This document shows, piece by piece, positions 26,175 to 36,350 of a DNA stretch of 64,000 nt. Position numbers and translations under genes: made by a program. The stretch is from Bacillota bacterium (GTDB taxonomy: Bacteria; Bacillota; Bacilli; Paenibacillales; UBA4045). Each line of letters starts with the position of its first letter. The stretch's first letter is position 1. The notes below the pieces were generated by a model. The model was not told the origin of the DNA and searched no databases. It saw only the letters and a list, made by a program, of their open reading frames with translations. The DNA lies in NCBI GenBank assembly GCA_023441055.1, contig JAEZQY010000053.1, positions 124,001-188,000 on the forward strand, read 5' to 3'.

Positions 26175-27539
26175 ATGAGAAAGATGCTCGTGGCCTTCCT
26201 GATTGTTAGCTTAGTTACGTCCCTCCTTCCTCCTCCATATAGTTTCGGCAAGGAAAGCGGCGATTTTAAAGTAATGGGATACTTCTCTGAATCTCAGTAC
26301 TTGAATGATCCAATTGATGAGGCTGTTCAATTCGACGGACTAACTCACCTGATCTATGGGTTTTTGAAGCCTTCAGCGGACGGCACTCTATATCCGATCG
26401 GTGAACCCGAGAGATTAAAGGAACTGGTGGATAAAAGCCATACACATGGCGTGAAGGTTGTTATCGCTGTGGGCGGAGTATTCTACGGGAACGAACGGCT
26501 ATCTGGCCATTTCGAAGCGCTTGCCGGCAACGACGAAGCCCTATCTCGGTTTGTCCGGGAAGTGCTCAGCTTCGTTGAGACCTACAACCTGGATGGTGTA
26601 GAGATCGACTGGGAGTATCCCGATGCCGAATCCTCTGGACTGTATGAACGTCTCCTATTAGCGCTGGAGGAAGAGCTGTCTCCAATGGGCAAAACCTTGA
26701 GCGCAGCAGTTGCTGCAGCCGGCTCTGTTCATACAAAAGCAGAATCTGTTCAATCCGTGACTGAAACCGCCCTTGAGAGCTTGGACTGGATTAATATTAT
26801 GGCGTATGATCTGGCGGGAGGACAGCACAGTCCCTATTGGTTGGCGGATGTGTCCATTCAGTATTGGAAGAATAGAGGGGCGTCCGAGGATCAAATCGTT
26901 CTGGGCATCCCCTTATATGCCAGACCAAGCTGGAAGCAATACCGACACTTGGTAGCTCTCGACAAAGCTAATGCTTATATGGATTATTTGCCCGGCGACA
27001 AATTAGACTCCTATTATAATGGGCTCGGCACAATCCGTCAGAAGACAAGGCTCGCTTTGAATAAAGGCGGCGGAATTATGTTCTTCGACATACAGGAGGA
27101 CACCCGGGATGAGACGAGCGGATTGAAGGCGGCACTAGATATGATCGAGCGGTACGAGTCATATAACCTCGACGATTATTTTATCCTGGTGGACAATCAC
27201 GAGCTGCTATACACACCTGAAGAGAATTTGGGTATACCTTATATGGACAGTCAGAATCGCATTCAAATTCCGGTAAGGAAAGCGCTGGAAGCCATTGGAG
27301 CGGACATCGAATATGATCATGCCTCTCGCACGGTCACCGCAACTCGTGAGGAGATTACGGTTAAGATTTATATCGGCAGTGATGTGTTAGAAGTAAATGG
27401 TTATCCAATTATTATGGACACTAAGGCCGAGGTGCGCGACTGGCGTACCTATTTGCCCTTGCGCTGGGTCTATGAAAGCTTTGGCTACACAGTGACCTGG
27501 TACGATAGCAGCAGATCAGTTTTAGTGAATAGAATCTAG
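26175..27539 (+). CDS. Secreted GH18 family glycosidase with copper amine oxidase-like domain
   Basis: A 454-residue protein with a signal peptide of about 25 residues, a GH18 barrel at about residues 30-325 and a C-terminal copper amine oxidase N-terminal-like domain at about 335-454, a module common in Paenibacillus surface proteins. The catalytic signature is DGVEIDWEY with Glu147 as acid/base and Asp145 as assisting residue. The family cleaves N-acetylglucosamine-containing polymers such as chitin, peptidoglycan or spore cortex material, so chitinase or cell-wall glycosidase are both possible. GGGAGG lies upstream of the ATG. It is a single gene, convergent with the MFS transporter. Confidence 0.9.
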   Translation: MRKMLVAFLIVSLVTSLLPPPYSFGKESGDFKVMGYFSESQYLNDPIDEAVQFDGLTHLIYGFLKPSADGTLYPIGEPERLKELVDKSHTHGVKVVIAVGGVFYGNERLSGHFEALAGNDEALSRFVREVLSFVETYNLDGVEIDWEYPDAESSGLYERLLLALEEELSPMGKTLSAAVAAAGSVHTKAESVQSVTETALESLDWINIMAYDLAGGQHSPYWLADVSIQYWKNRGASEDQIVLGIPLYARPSWKQYRHLVALDKANAYMDYLPGDKLDSYYNGLGTIRQKTRLALNKGGGIMFFDIQEDTRDETSGLKAALDMIERYESYNLDDYFILVDNHELLYTPEENLGIPYMDSQNRIQIPVRKALEAIGADIEYDHASRTVTATREEITVKIYIGSDVLEVNGYPIIMDTKAEVRDWRTYLPLRWVYESFGYTVTWYDSSRSVLVNRI

Positions 27540-27563
27540 CAGCAGCGATCATGTGATGGATCC

Positions 27564-28814
27564 TTATTTCGCCCGAACCCAGATGACAACCGGAATCAAC
27601 AACAGAGAGAGCGATGCTCCGGCTAATGATAGCGTTGAATAGCTGGACTGCGCGAAAACCATACCGGACAATGCACCGCCAGAAGCTCCGCCTAATGCTA
27701 TCAGAACGTCCAGTGTGCCTTGGGTCTTCGCTCGAATGTGTATTGGCGTTGCATGAACGATGGCCGCTGTCCCGCTGATCAAGCCCATATTCCATCCCAA
27801 TCCAAGCAGCGCAAGCGCCAGAGCGAGCACAACCATGGAATGACCAGGGCCGAATGCAGCCAGCAAGCCTGATACCAACAACGTAAAACCAGCAATGTAC
27901 GACATCGCGATATATCCGAATTTATCGACAAGAACGCCTGTAATCAGGGATGGGAGGAACATGGCGGCAACATGAATGCCGATGACGATACCCACCGCTC
28001 CCAAGCCATGTCCATGATGCTGCATATGAACAGGAGTCATGGTCATAATCGCGACCATCACAATTTGTGTAAGTACCATTACCGTTGCGCCAATGATAAT
28101 CCCCTTTTTATTCGCGACATTGTCGTGAGTTAGAGAACGTTCGGTATCATGCGTTACGGATTCAATCCCTTGCTTCTCTGCTACAGCCTTGGCAACAAGA
28201 AACGGATCAGGTCGTAAGAAAATAAAGATTACCAGCCCTGCAACTATGAATGCTACCGCAGCGAGCATGAACGGCCCTGTCAATAGCGGAGCACCCAATG
28301 ACGAAGCGAACTTGCCGGTCAGTGTAACCAGATTCGGGCCGGCAACAGCGCCGAATGTGGTGAAAACCATAGCTAAGCTAATCGCTTTGGCCCGATGTGC
28401 AGGCAATGCCAAATCAGTTCCGGCATATCTGGCTTGCAAATTGGTTGCCGTGCCTGCTCCATAAAGCAGCATGGCGAGGAAAAGTAGCGGCACACTGTTG
28501 ATAAGCGCGGCAAGGACAACGCCGGCAGCACCCAGACCGCCTGCCATAAACCCGATCGTCAGTCCCGTTCTGCGTCCCCATCGTTGAGTAAGCCGACCCA
28601 CTCCATAAGCGGCTGTGGCGGAACCCAGTGTAATAAGCGCTGCTGGAATTCCGGCATACCGATCCGTGCCCAGCATATCTTGGGCCAACAATGCGCCTAC
28701 CGTGACCCCTGCCGCCAAGCCCGCCCCAGCCAGTATTTGCGATAGTATAACAACCTTTAACGTTCTGACATGCAGCTCACGCTGCTTCTCCGTCACATTC
28801 ACATACTCCATCAT
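27564..28814 (-). CDS. MFS transporter
   Basis: A membrane transporter of about 416 residues with twelve predicted helices. A motif-A-like loop RLTQRWGRRTG is found after helix 2. The central cytoplasmic loop (about 190-230) is charged. The second half contains VLVDKFGY at the equivalent loop position. Two adjacent ATGs (28814, 28811) and a TTG at 28820 are possible starts; the ribosome binding site is weak. The substrate is unknown; drug or metabolite efflux is the usual role of such proteins. It is convergent with the GH18 gene. Confidence 0.85.
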   Translation of the reverse strand: MMEYVNVTEKQRELHVRTLKVVILSQILAGAGLAAGVTVGALLAQDMLGTDRYAGIPAALITLGSATAAYGVGRLTQRWGRRTGLTIGFMAGGLGAAGVVLAALINSVPLLFLAMLLYGAGTATNLQARYAGTDLALPAHRAKAISLAMVFTTFGAVAGPNLVTLTGKFASSLGAPLLTGPFMLAAVAFIVAGLVIFIFLRPDPFLVAKAVAEKQGIESVTHDTERSLTHDNVANKKGIIIGATVMVLTQIVMVAIMTMTPVHMQHHGHGLGAVGIVIGIHVAAMFLPSLITGVLVDKFGYIAMSYIAGFTLLVSGLLAAFGPGHSMVVLALALALLGLGWNMGLISGTAAIVHATPIHIRAKTQGTLDVLIALGGASGGALSGMVFAQSSYSTLSLAGASLSLLLIPVVIWVRAK

Positions 28815-28893
28815 AGGCAACTTTTGCTTACCTGTGGCTCAAGATAACTCTGGATAGGTAAGAATACTTACGTACGATATGCGGCACAGTCCA

Positions 28894-30888
28894 TTAAAAC
28901 CCAGTCTTCGGAATCTCCTGCGGGCAATCAGTGAACGGCTCCCATTCTCCCGTTCGAACCCGATACATTCGGCTGTTCGCCTCCTTCATTGCGGTTATGA
29001 ACGTTTCATAGGGCCGCTGACATACATCCACAACACCGATTTGATAATTTTCCCCGTCAAAACGCCCCAACACCGGCTGGTCATTCCATTGAAAATAATG
29101 GACGCCGATCAAGTCTGGGATGGCTGCCGCTTGTTCAAGAAAATATCGGTAGGCCTGCCCTCTCTCTTCTTGCGTTGCAACTGCGCGTATACCGTAAGCT
29201 GGCAATCCCACATCAGCAGCGCCGAAATGATACTCTCCAATCATGACCGGACGGTTCAAACGTTTACTAATCTGCTCTATTAAATCGGCATCCGGTTTCA
29301 TTTGGTAACAATTAATAGAAAACACATCAAACATCTCACAGCCTTCAAATAAATCTTCACTGGAAATCCATGCATAGCGCATCCCCAAGTTGAGATGATA
29401 GGGAGCTGCCTTCTTGCAATAGATTGATGGGATTTCTACATATCGGCGAATCAAGATCCGATGGAAGGCTTGGAAATCCTCCTTCACAGCCGCGGTTGCG
29501 GCAACATCGATGCTTGGACAGTGGAGCAAGTCGTCAAAGCTTGTAAATCGTGTTTGCCAAGCTTCGTTTAGGCGGATAATATCCCCATACTTCTCCTGCG
29601 TCCACTTCAGAAATTTCTGTTTGCTTGCAAGCGGCTCAGGATGCTGAAGCAGCCTCTCCGTCAAATTCAAGCCCTCTGCAAACGCCCAATGGGGTTCGTT
29701 CCGCATAAAATACCCGACGAGCCTGCGGTCCCCTCGCAGTTCGATCAATTGAGCGGCAAACCTCTCTGCATTCCGCTCATATTCTGGGTCAAATACGTCC
29801 GGAAAGTCCCGATAAACCCATTGATTTGTCGTTGGAAATTGCTCCATCGGGTACACATAGGGCAAACTGGAAGAAAGTATGAACGAAGGATCTGACCAAT
29901 TTCCGATCGTATTAATGCCCCATTGCTTCAATCTGTGCTCAGTCAATTCATACCAGCAGCTCTTCCAATCATCCGCCCCGAATGCGCGGATCAGATTGGC
30001 CACGATAAAACTAAATGTCGAATCGCCGCGAGCGTCTTGAAACTCCCTATCATGTTCTTCTGGCAGCTCGGGAAGGAGATGCTCCATCCCTGCGAGATAC
30101 ATCGGATCGTATGGACGAATTCCATCAATCCCTGTACTGAACATCGCGCAGCCGTCCGGATCGACGAACCACCAGCGCTCCCCGTCATGCTCCGTTCGAA
30201 AATAACCTGTAGCTTCAAACCTTAATTCAGTCCATCCGCCGTACTTACTCCACTGCTCCGGCGAACGAACTCCATTCGTCCGATTTGCCTTGAGTTCGCG
30301 GGCCAAGCGTTCACGCATCTCTTCCTCTGAGCTCGTTTTGCCAGACCAGCTCTTCCCATCCCATTGACCGAGTGCATCGATATACGAAACCGGCTCGTAT
30401 TGAAATTTCGGCGGTTCCATACTGAGTTGTAGTCCACTAACCGTAAAATTCCGTTGCTCGGTTGATGCAATTGTTGCAAGCCCGAACGAAACGAGGGAAT
30501 CCCGTTCTACGAACGGATCCCCGCGCAGCACAGACTGCAATACCCCAGGGAATCTGGTTAAGAACAATCGATTTCCCGACAAGGCCTGCAAGGGTAAACA
30601 AATTGTAGTCTTCACACCCGGAAGCACCCCGTAGTGAACCGTGACTGTCCGGCCGGAGCGGTCCTTGAACGTAAACAGAATGACAAGGACATCATGGCTC
30701 TCATGGTAGACATCCGCGTAAATATATTGAAATCTAATCCAATCCATATCCTGGAACTGGTCTAGCCATACCCCTCCCCCGTTCGAAGAGGTTTTCAAGT
30801 GGATTTCGTTTTCAACGCCAGCAATTCGTTGAACATCCTCATCACAAATGAAATTCTTCATCGGCAGCATTCTGTTCTGTTTCATCAT
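28894..30888 (-). CDS. GH50/GH42-like glycoside hydrolase (clan GH-A)
   Basis: A 664-residue enzyme. Residues about 1-170 form a beta-rich N-terminal region, and the catalytic barrel follows. Candidate catalytic residues are Glu398 in FMRNEPHW (acid/base) and Glu552 in MIGEYHFGA (nucleophile). The contexts WWFVDPDGCAMFSTG and GEYHFGA resemble GH50 beta-agarases, so a galactan-type substrate is possible; GH42-like beta-galactosidase is an alternative. There is no signal peptide, so it should act on imported oligosaccharides. Its start overlaps the permease stop as ATGA, which ties it to the transporter operon. Confidence 0.8.
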   Translation of the reverse strand: MMKQNRMLPMKNFICDEDVQRIAGVENEIHLKTSSNGGGVWLDQFQDMDWIRFQYIYADVYHESHDVLVILFTFKDRSGRTVTVHYGVLPGVKTTICLPLQALSGNRLFLTRFPGVLQSVLRGDPFVERDSLVSFGLATIASTEQRNFTVSGLQLSMEPPKFQYEPVSYIDALGQWDGKSWSGKTSSEEEMRERLARELKANRTNGVRSPEQWSKYGGWTELRFEATGYFRTEHDGERWWFVDPDGCAMFSTGIDGIRPYDPMYLAGMEHLLPELPEEHDREFQDARGDSTFSFIVANLIRAFGADDWKSCWYELTEHRLKQWGINTIGNWSDPSFILSSSLPYVYPMEQFPTTNQWVYRDFPDVFDPEYERNAERFAAQLIELRGDRRLVGYFMRNEPHWAFAEGLNLTERLLQHPEPLASKQKFLKWTQEKYGDIIRLNEAWQTRFTSFDDLLHCPSIDVAATAAVKEDFQAFHRILIRRYVEIPSIYCKKAAPYHLNLGMRYAWISSEDLFEGCEMFDVFSINCYQMKPDADLIEQISKRLNRPVMIGEYHFGAADVGLPAYGIRAVATQEERGQAYRYFLEQAAAIPDLIGVHYFQWNDQPVLGRFDGENYQIGVVDVCQRPYETFITAMKEANSRMYRVRTGEWEPFTDCPQEIPKTGF

Positions 30889-31763
30889 TCCTTCACCGCG
30901 CCGAGCACTATGCCCTTAACAAAATATTTTTGCAGGAAAGGATAAACCGCTAGGATTGGGATGATCGAGATGAAAATCTGCGCCGACTTCACGGTTCTTT
31001 GTGACAAGTTTTCCAAGTCTTGCGGATTCAAGCTGATCTTGCTGAAATCTTGCTGAACCACGATGGTCTGCAAGAACGTAGCCATCGGATATTTATTTGA
31101 GTCCGTCATATAGATCAGGCCATCGAACCATGCATTCCAATGCCATACGATTGTAAATAAACTGATCGTTGCAAGCGATGGCAGGGAGATCGGAAGATAT
31201 ACCGACCATAACGTTCTGAAGGTCCCCGCTCCGTCTAAGAATGCGGCTTCCTCCAATTCACGAGGCACCGCTTTGAAGAAATTCATGAGCAAGATCATGT
31301 TATAAACGCTGACTGCCCCCGGAACAATAAGCGCCCACATCGTATTGATAAGTCCTAAATTAGAAATCAACAAATAGTTCGGAACTAGTCCACCGCCAAA
31401 TAGCATGGTAAACACGAAGATCCAAATATAGTAGGTTCTGCTTTTAAAATAACTGTACTCTTTGGACAAAGCATATCCCGCGAGCACCATCACAGTCATG
31501 CCTATGATTGTAGCGGATACGGTTCGAATCACCGAAATCCCTAGAGAACGAATGAAATTGGGATTATTAAAAGTCTTCTCATACGACTCCAATGTGAAAT
31601 CGATTGGGATAAGCCCAATAATATTGGCATTGGCAGCCCATCTTCCACTGAAAGAAACCGCTAAAACATGAATCAACGGCAGAATACAGAGGAGTGCCAG
31701 AAAACTTAGGAATACCATGTTCAACCCATTGAAGATGCGGTATCCAGGATTTTTATAATACAT
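30885..31763 (-). CDS. ABC transporter permease (YtcP type)
   Basis: A 292-residue permease with six predicted helices and the EAA loop ELEEAAFLDGAG. It ends with the typical YtcP-like tail KYFVKGIVLGAVKE. AAGGGAC precedes the start. It is coupled by 4 bp to the GH50-like gene and lies 27 bp after its LplB-type partner. It belongs to the class of importers for oligosaccharides that uses long binding lipoproteins, such as the one at 36351-38012. Confidence 0.93.
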   Translation of the reverse strand: MYYKNPGYRIFNGLNMVFLSFLALLCILPLIHVLAVSFSGRWAANANIIGLIPIDFTLESYEKTFNNPNFIRSLGISVIRTVSATIIGMTVMVLAGYALSKEYSYFKSRTYYIWIFVFTMLFGGGLVPNYLLISNLGLINTMWALIVPGAVSVYNMILLMNFFKAVPRELEEAAFLDGAGTFRTLWSVYLPISLPSLATISLFTIVWHWNAWFDGLIYMTDSNKYPMATFLQTIVVQQDFSKISLNPQDLENLSQRTVKSAQIFISIIPILAVYPFLQKYFVKGIVLGAVKE

Positions 31764-31790
31764 AGGTGTCAGTCCCTTCGTGTGTAGTAA

Positions 31791-32753
31791 CTACCAGATG
31801 CGATAGTTCGCGTATTTACTAGCCAAGCGATACGAAATGACGATTAACACAAGACTGATCGCTGATTTAAACAGTCCTACAGCAGTTGCGAAACCGAAAT
31901 TGCCTTGAAGCATTGCGTTTCGGTACACGAAGGTATCGATGACGTCGCCTTTGGAATAAACAAGTGGGTTGTACAAGTTGAAGATTTGGTCAAAGCCAGC
32001 GTTCAATATATTTCCTAGCTGAAGAACGCCTACAACTACGATGATGGGAAGCATTCCTGGAATGCTAACATGCCAGGTCTGCTTCAATCTTGTCGCACCG
32101 TCGATCTCAGCCGCTTCATAGAGAGCTGGATTAATACCTGTAATGGAAGCTAAAAATACAATTGTACTGAATCCGAATTCTTTCCAAATATCACTCACAA
32201 CAATAGTAAATCGAAACCAGTTACCCTCTCCTAGGAAGAAGATGGGCTCAATACCGAATACCCCGAGCGCACGATTGACTAGTCCGCCGTTAATCGACAG
32301 GATATCGATAAGAATCCCGCCTAATATAACCCAAGACAGAAAGTGAGGCAGATAAACAAGTGTTTGAATGCTGCGTTTCAAGCCATTAAATCGAATTTCA
32401 TTAAGTAATAGTGCGAATCCGACCGGAACAACAAGTCCGAAAGAAATTTTTAATGCAGAAATAATCAAGGTGTTCCAGATGACTTGAACAGAATCATCGA
32501 ATAGAAATAGATTGCGAAAATGCTCTAGACCAATCCATTCCGATCCAAGAAATCCAAGCCAAGGTTTATAATCTTGAAACGCAATCACTATACCGAACAT
32601 CGGCAGGTAATGGAAAATAACAGTAATCACTAGCGCTGGGAAAATAAGCAGATGCAACGGCCATGTTTTTTTTAGCGCTTTCATAAGGATTGCTTTCTTT
32701 GATGATTTCATACCGTTCATATTCACTTGCTCACTGATTGTAATGTTAGACAT
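31791..32753 (-). CDS. ABC transporter permease (LplB type)
   Basis: A 320-residue permease with a 30-residue cytoplasmic N-terminus, six predicted helices and the EAA loop LYEAAEIDGATR. The ATG follows AAAAGGGGGAG. It opens the permease-permease-glycosidase operon and is divergent from the sensor kinase gene at 32903. The ATPase and binding protein are not in this operon; the binding protein gene lies on the other side of the kinase/regulator pair. Confidence 0.93.
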   Translation of the reverse strand: MSNITISEQVNMNGMKSSKKAILMKALKKTWPLHLLIFPALVITVIFHYLPMFGIVIAFQDYKPWLGFLGSEWIGLEHFRNLFLFDDSVQVIWNTLIISALKISFGLVVPVGFALLLNEIRFNGLKRSIQTLVYLPHFLSWVILGGILIDILSINGGLVNRALGVFGIEPIFFLGEGNWFRFTIVVSDIWKEFGFSTIVFLASITGINPALYEAAEIDGATRLKQTWHVSIPGMLPIIVVVGVLQLGNILNAGFDQIFNLYNPLVYSKGDVIDTFVYRNAMLQGNFGFATAVGLFKSAISLVLIVISYRLASKYANYRIW

Positions 32754-32902
32754 AGGTGTTCTCCCCCTTTTACTCCAATTGCCTCGTTCACCATTTTAGC
32801 TTACACTTTAATTATAGCGGTCAACCATTTTATCGAACATGACCCATTCTTAACATCCGTATGCCCTCCCACAACCTCTAACTAAAGAAGGGTTCTGACT
32901 CT

Positions 32903-34663
32903 ATGATCAAATACAAGATTTTCAGAAATATGCTCATTATCATCATCGCTATCCTTATTCCGATCAGTTTGTTGTTTGTTGTGGCAGAACAGATTAGCGA
33001 GAATGTATTGCAGAATACTCTACAGAACTCATCTATGAAACAACTGGAGTTTTCCATTAACAAGATGGAACAGCAATTGAAACAGCTGGAATATTCAGCT
33101 ATACAATTGGCTAATGACAGCGACATCAAATCTTACAGCACTTCTGAAACCTTCCAACCCTATCTGGATAAATTAATGCTTCGCAAAACGATTGAGAAAA
33201 AGCTGCATACACAAAGCTATGCCAATATCGTGCAAAGCGAAGTAGTGGTGCATTGGCCGAGATTAGAAGAATCCATTTCATCCACGAATGACAGAATGGC
33301 AAGAGATCACGAGGAACAGACATGGTCTAGGCTCCCAAAATTTAAGTGGTTTTCTACTCAGGAGGAAAATAATCTAGTTCTACAGTACATTCTCGTGGAG
33401 CCTTATTCCGCATTGCAGCAGGCAGCCCTTGTTGACTATACAATAGAGACGAAGCTAGACGTAAATTTCCTAATCAGTGTATTAAAAGAGGTTGAGGCTG
33501 CTGGAAACGGGCATGCCTTGTTCTACCATCCTTCCTTCCAACCTGTGATCGCTTCTGAGGCGAACGAACCGCTCTTAGAAGAAATTGAATTATTGTACAA
33601 TAATGATAGCTTTACCGATACGGGTGATCACCTACAAACCATCGAGGTGAACCGCCAGAGCTATCTTGTGCAAATGGTAACGAGTTCATCTCTGGGATGG
33701 AGCTTGTTTCACTATATCCCATTGGATCATTTTTTAATGCCTCTAAAACAGGTAAAATGGCTAACCAGAGCAAGCCTGATCTTCCTATTTCTAACGGGTA
33801 TTGTATTGTCATTCCTGTTGTATCGGAATTTGAAGCGCCCCATTTCTCACTTGGTACGCAATATTGACGCACTGAGTGATGACCGTTACGAAACCCGAAT
33901 TCATCTAAAGGCTAACAACGAATTCGATTATTTATTCGAGCGATTTAATGAGATGGCGGCCCACATCCAAACCTTAATCGAAGACGTTTACGAGGCTAAG
34001 CTGCGATCACAAGAGGCGAATTACAAACAACTGCAATCGCAAATCAATCCGCATTTCCTGTATAATTGTCTTTTCTACATCGTTAGCATGGCCAACAAGG
34101 ATCCTTCAGCGGTTACACAAATGGCTCAAAACTTATCCCATTATTATCGATTTATTACCAAAAACCAGTCCCAGGATATTGAACTTATTGAAGAGTTGAA
34201 ACTGGTTAGAAGTTATCTATCCGTTCAATCGCTTCGGAACAAGCGATTGCGGTATGATATTCAAGTCGATGAGGAGATGATGCATACAATGATTCCACCT
34301 CTCCTCTTGCAACCTGTAGTTGAGAACAGCATTGTTCACGGCATTGACAATAAGAAAGATGCCGGATGGATATCCATCAAAGGAGTTATCCAGCACGACA
34401 CTCATTATCTGATCGTTGAAGACGATGGTGCAGGTGTATCAACCGAGCAGCTGGAAATATTAAATAGGCAAGTAGCAGGGGATCGTCTACATAATGACCA
34501 AGGTTTAGCCTTATGGAATATTCACCAGCGGCTTAATCATCATTACGGCAAGACAGCCGGCATCACATTGGAAACTTCCGAGTATGGCGGTTTACGAGTT
34601 AGTATACATTGGAATGTATCAGAAAGAAGGGATATTAGTCATGAACGTCCTGATCGTCGATGA
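32903..34663 (+). CDS. YesM-like sensor histidine kinase
   Basis: A 586-residue membrane kinase with helices near residues 8-30 and 280-302. It has an extracellular sensor between them, a HAMP domain, phosphoacceptor His in QSQINPHFLYN, N box VENSIVHG and G1 box VEDDGAGV. It is transcribed divergently from the LplB/YtcP permease operon and overlaps the downstream regulator by 23 bp. GAAGGG near 32887 is the likely ribosome binding site. It presumably controls both flanking transport units. Confidence 0.93.
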   Translation: MIKYKIFRNMLIIIIAILIPISLLFVVAEQISENVLQNTLQNSSMKQLEFSINKMEQQLKQLEYSAIQLANDSDIKSYSTSETFQPYLDKLMLRKTIEKKLHTQSYANIVQSEVVVHWPRLEESISSTNDRMARDHEEQTWSRLPKFKWFSTQEENNLVLQYILVEPYSALQQAALVDYTIETKLDVNFLISVLKEVEAAGNGHALFYHPSFQPVIASEANEPLLEEIELLYNNDSFTDTGDHLQTIEVNRQSYLVQMVTSSSLGWSLFHYIPLDHFLMPLKQVKWLTRASLIFLFLTGIVLSFLLYRNLKRPISHLVRNIDALSDDRYETRIHLKANNEFDYLFERFNEMAAHIQTLIEDVYEAKLRSQEANYKQLQSQINPHFLYNCLFYIVSMANKDPSAVTQMAQNLSHYYRFITKNQSQDIELIEELKLVRSYLSVQSLRNKRLRYDIQVDEEMMHTMIPPLLLQPVVENSIVHGIDNKKDAGWISIKGVIQHDTHYLIVEDDGAGVSTEQLEILNRQVAGDRLHNDQGLALWNIHQRLNHHYGKTAGITLETSEYGGLRVSIHWNVSERRDISHERPDRR

Positions 34664-36269
34664 TGAAGAGTTCGTACTGAATTATGTGGAGGAACAAGTC
34701 CGCTGGGAGGATTTTGGAATCAACAATGTCTTTCGCGCTTCATCAGCCTTAGAAGCGCTCCAGTATACAGAAGAATATACAATTAAATTAGTTATTACTG
34801 ATATTCGCATGCCAGAGAAGACCGGTCTAGAACTTTTGTCCGAACTGAGAACGCAATCACCGGATAGCAAAGTCATTTTATTATCAGGATATTCTGATTT
34901 TCAATATGCTAGGCAAGCCATTCAATATGGCGCGGTAGACTATTTATTAAAGCCGGTCACTCCGGAGGAGTTACATGCAAGCGTTAATAAAGCTTGTGCG
35001 TTCATCGCACAAGAAACAGCTATGAAAATAAAGTTGGATCGAGCCGCAATGACAGAGCGTAGAAACATGCTAGAGCTAAGAGAAAAGACATTGCTCGAAT
35101 TGATTTTGGGAAGTCGGTATAGCGCACAGTCATTCGCAAATAAGTTACTTGCAGCTGATTTGCCCGATTACACAGAAACACCTGTAAAACTCCTCATCAT
35201 TCGCATAGAATCGAAGGAGAGCGACGAAACGTTTATGGATTTCGAACTGGTTACTTATTCACTTGCGAACATGACAGAAGAAACTTTATTCGGCGGGATA
35301 AACCATACATCCACATTCTGGTACTGTAAGGATCCGCATCATTATATGATTGTCCTGCTTCCACAAGAGTTATGGCACAATGAGAATGAACTGCGAGACA
35401 AAATGATCAATCTCCAAAAGAATACACAATTATTCCTAAATCGATCTGTATCTATTCTTATCAGCCGTTCCGAATTGTTTCCACATCATTTGGAGGCGTT
35501 GTATCAAGATTCTCTCAAATACTTTTGGAAATATATTGGCGGGAATACAAATTCGCTGCTCTCTATGGCAGTGAATTCGAATCAAGCAGGCTCTCGCTCA
35601 CTTCATAAGTTGTATGAACCTCCATCTGTTCTTCATCTAATGGAGTCAGGCCAATGGGAGCAAGTACGGGCCAAGCTGAGAGATATCTTCGAAGAACTGA
35701 ATGCTGCAGCACTACCTTCACAGGACAATATTTTGGAGGTTTATTATTCTTTGTGCAGCGCCTTCGCTTATATTTCCAACACGCAGGGTATGGGGCTTTC
35801 CGATTTGCTCGGTCAAGATAAATATTGGCGAAGCGGCTTATTATTCCAACACGTGCAGCAATTGGAGGATTGGTCGTACAAGCTGATCGAACAATTCGAA
35901 CGTAATATCGACGTACACACGGAGGCGGGAAAGCCTTCACGAATCATTAAGCAAATTCATGCATTTATCGATCATCATCTCAGCGGCGATGTAAGCTTGA
36001 GCAAGATTGCCGATCACGTTTACCTCCATCCCGTGTATTTATCTCGGTTATATAAGAAAGAAACCGGAGAAAGCTTATCTACTTATATAAGCAGAATTCG
36101 ATTAGAGAAAGCGGCTTATTTACTTACCCACACCAATAAGAAAGTACACGAGATATCCAAAGATATTGGTTACTTAAAACCTCAATATTTCATCAAACTG
36201 TTCAAGGAACAGAATCTGCTAACTCCTCAAGAATTTCGGGAAAACATTAGTGGTACAAGGCGGTCGTAA
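34641..36269 (+). CDS. YesN-like response regulator (REC plus AraC-type HTH)
   Basis: A 542-residue regulator. The receiver begins at once with NVLIVDDEEF, has the phosphoacceptor in VITDIRMPE and the late Lys in YLLKPV. A central domain of about 300 residues follows, and the last 100 residues are an AraC-type DNA-binding domain. The ATG at 34641 gives the expected receiver N-terminus and lies within the 3' end of the kinase gene (23-bp overlap); the longer frame from 34584 has an unrelated extension. The gene ends at a strong bidirectional terminator. It is the cognate partner of the kinase at 32903. Confidence 0.93.
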   Translation: MNVLIVDDEEFVLNYVEEQVRWEDFGINNVFRASSALEALQYTEEYTIKLVITDIRMPEKTGLELLSELRTQSPDSKVILLSGYSDFQYARQAIQYGAVDYLLKPVTPEELHASVNKACAFIAQETAMKIKLDRAAMTERRNMLELREKTLLELILGSRYSAQSFANKLLAADLPDYTETPVKLLIIRIESKESDETFMDFELVTYSLANMTEETLFGGINHTSTFWYCKDPHHYMIVLLPQELWHNENELRDKMINLQKNTQLFLNRSVSILISRSELFPHHLEALYQDSLKYFWKYIGGNTNSLLSMAVNSNQAGSRSLHKLYEPPSVLHLMESGQWEQVRAKLRDIFEELNAAALPSQDNILEVYYSLCSAFAYISNTQGMGLSDLLGQDKYWRSGLLFQHVQQLEDWSYKLIEQFERNIDVHTEAGKPSRIIKQIHAFIDHHLSGDVSLSKIADHVYLHPVYLSRLYKKETGESLSTYISRIRLEKAAYLLTHTNKKVHEISKDIGYLKPQYFIKLFKEQNLLTPQEFRENISGTRRS

Positions 36270-36296
36270 ACGGATCATTCATGCATTCACCACAAA

Positions 36297-36344
36297 AAGA
36301 AGAGGGACTGTCCTAGTCATTAGACTTGGACAGTCCCTCTTCTT
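36297..36344. terminator. Bidirectional terminator
   Basis: Perfect 17-bp arms (36297-36313 and 36328-36344), with an inner AGTC/GACT pairing in the loop, lie between the convergent regulator and binding-protein genes. Runs of A and T on the two sides allow termination in both directions. Confidence 0.9.
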
Positions 36345-36350
36345 ACACCT

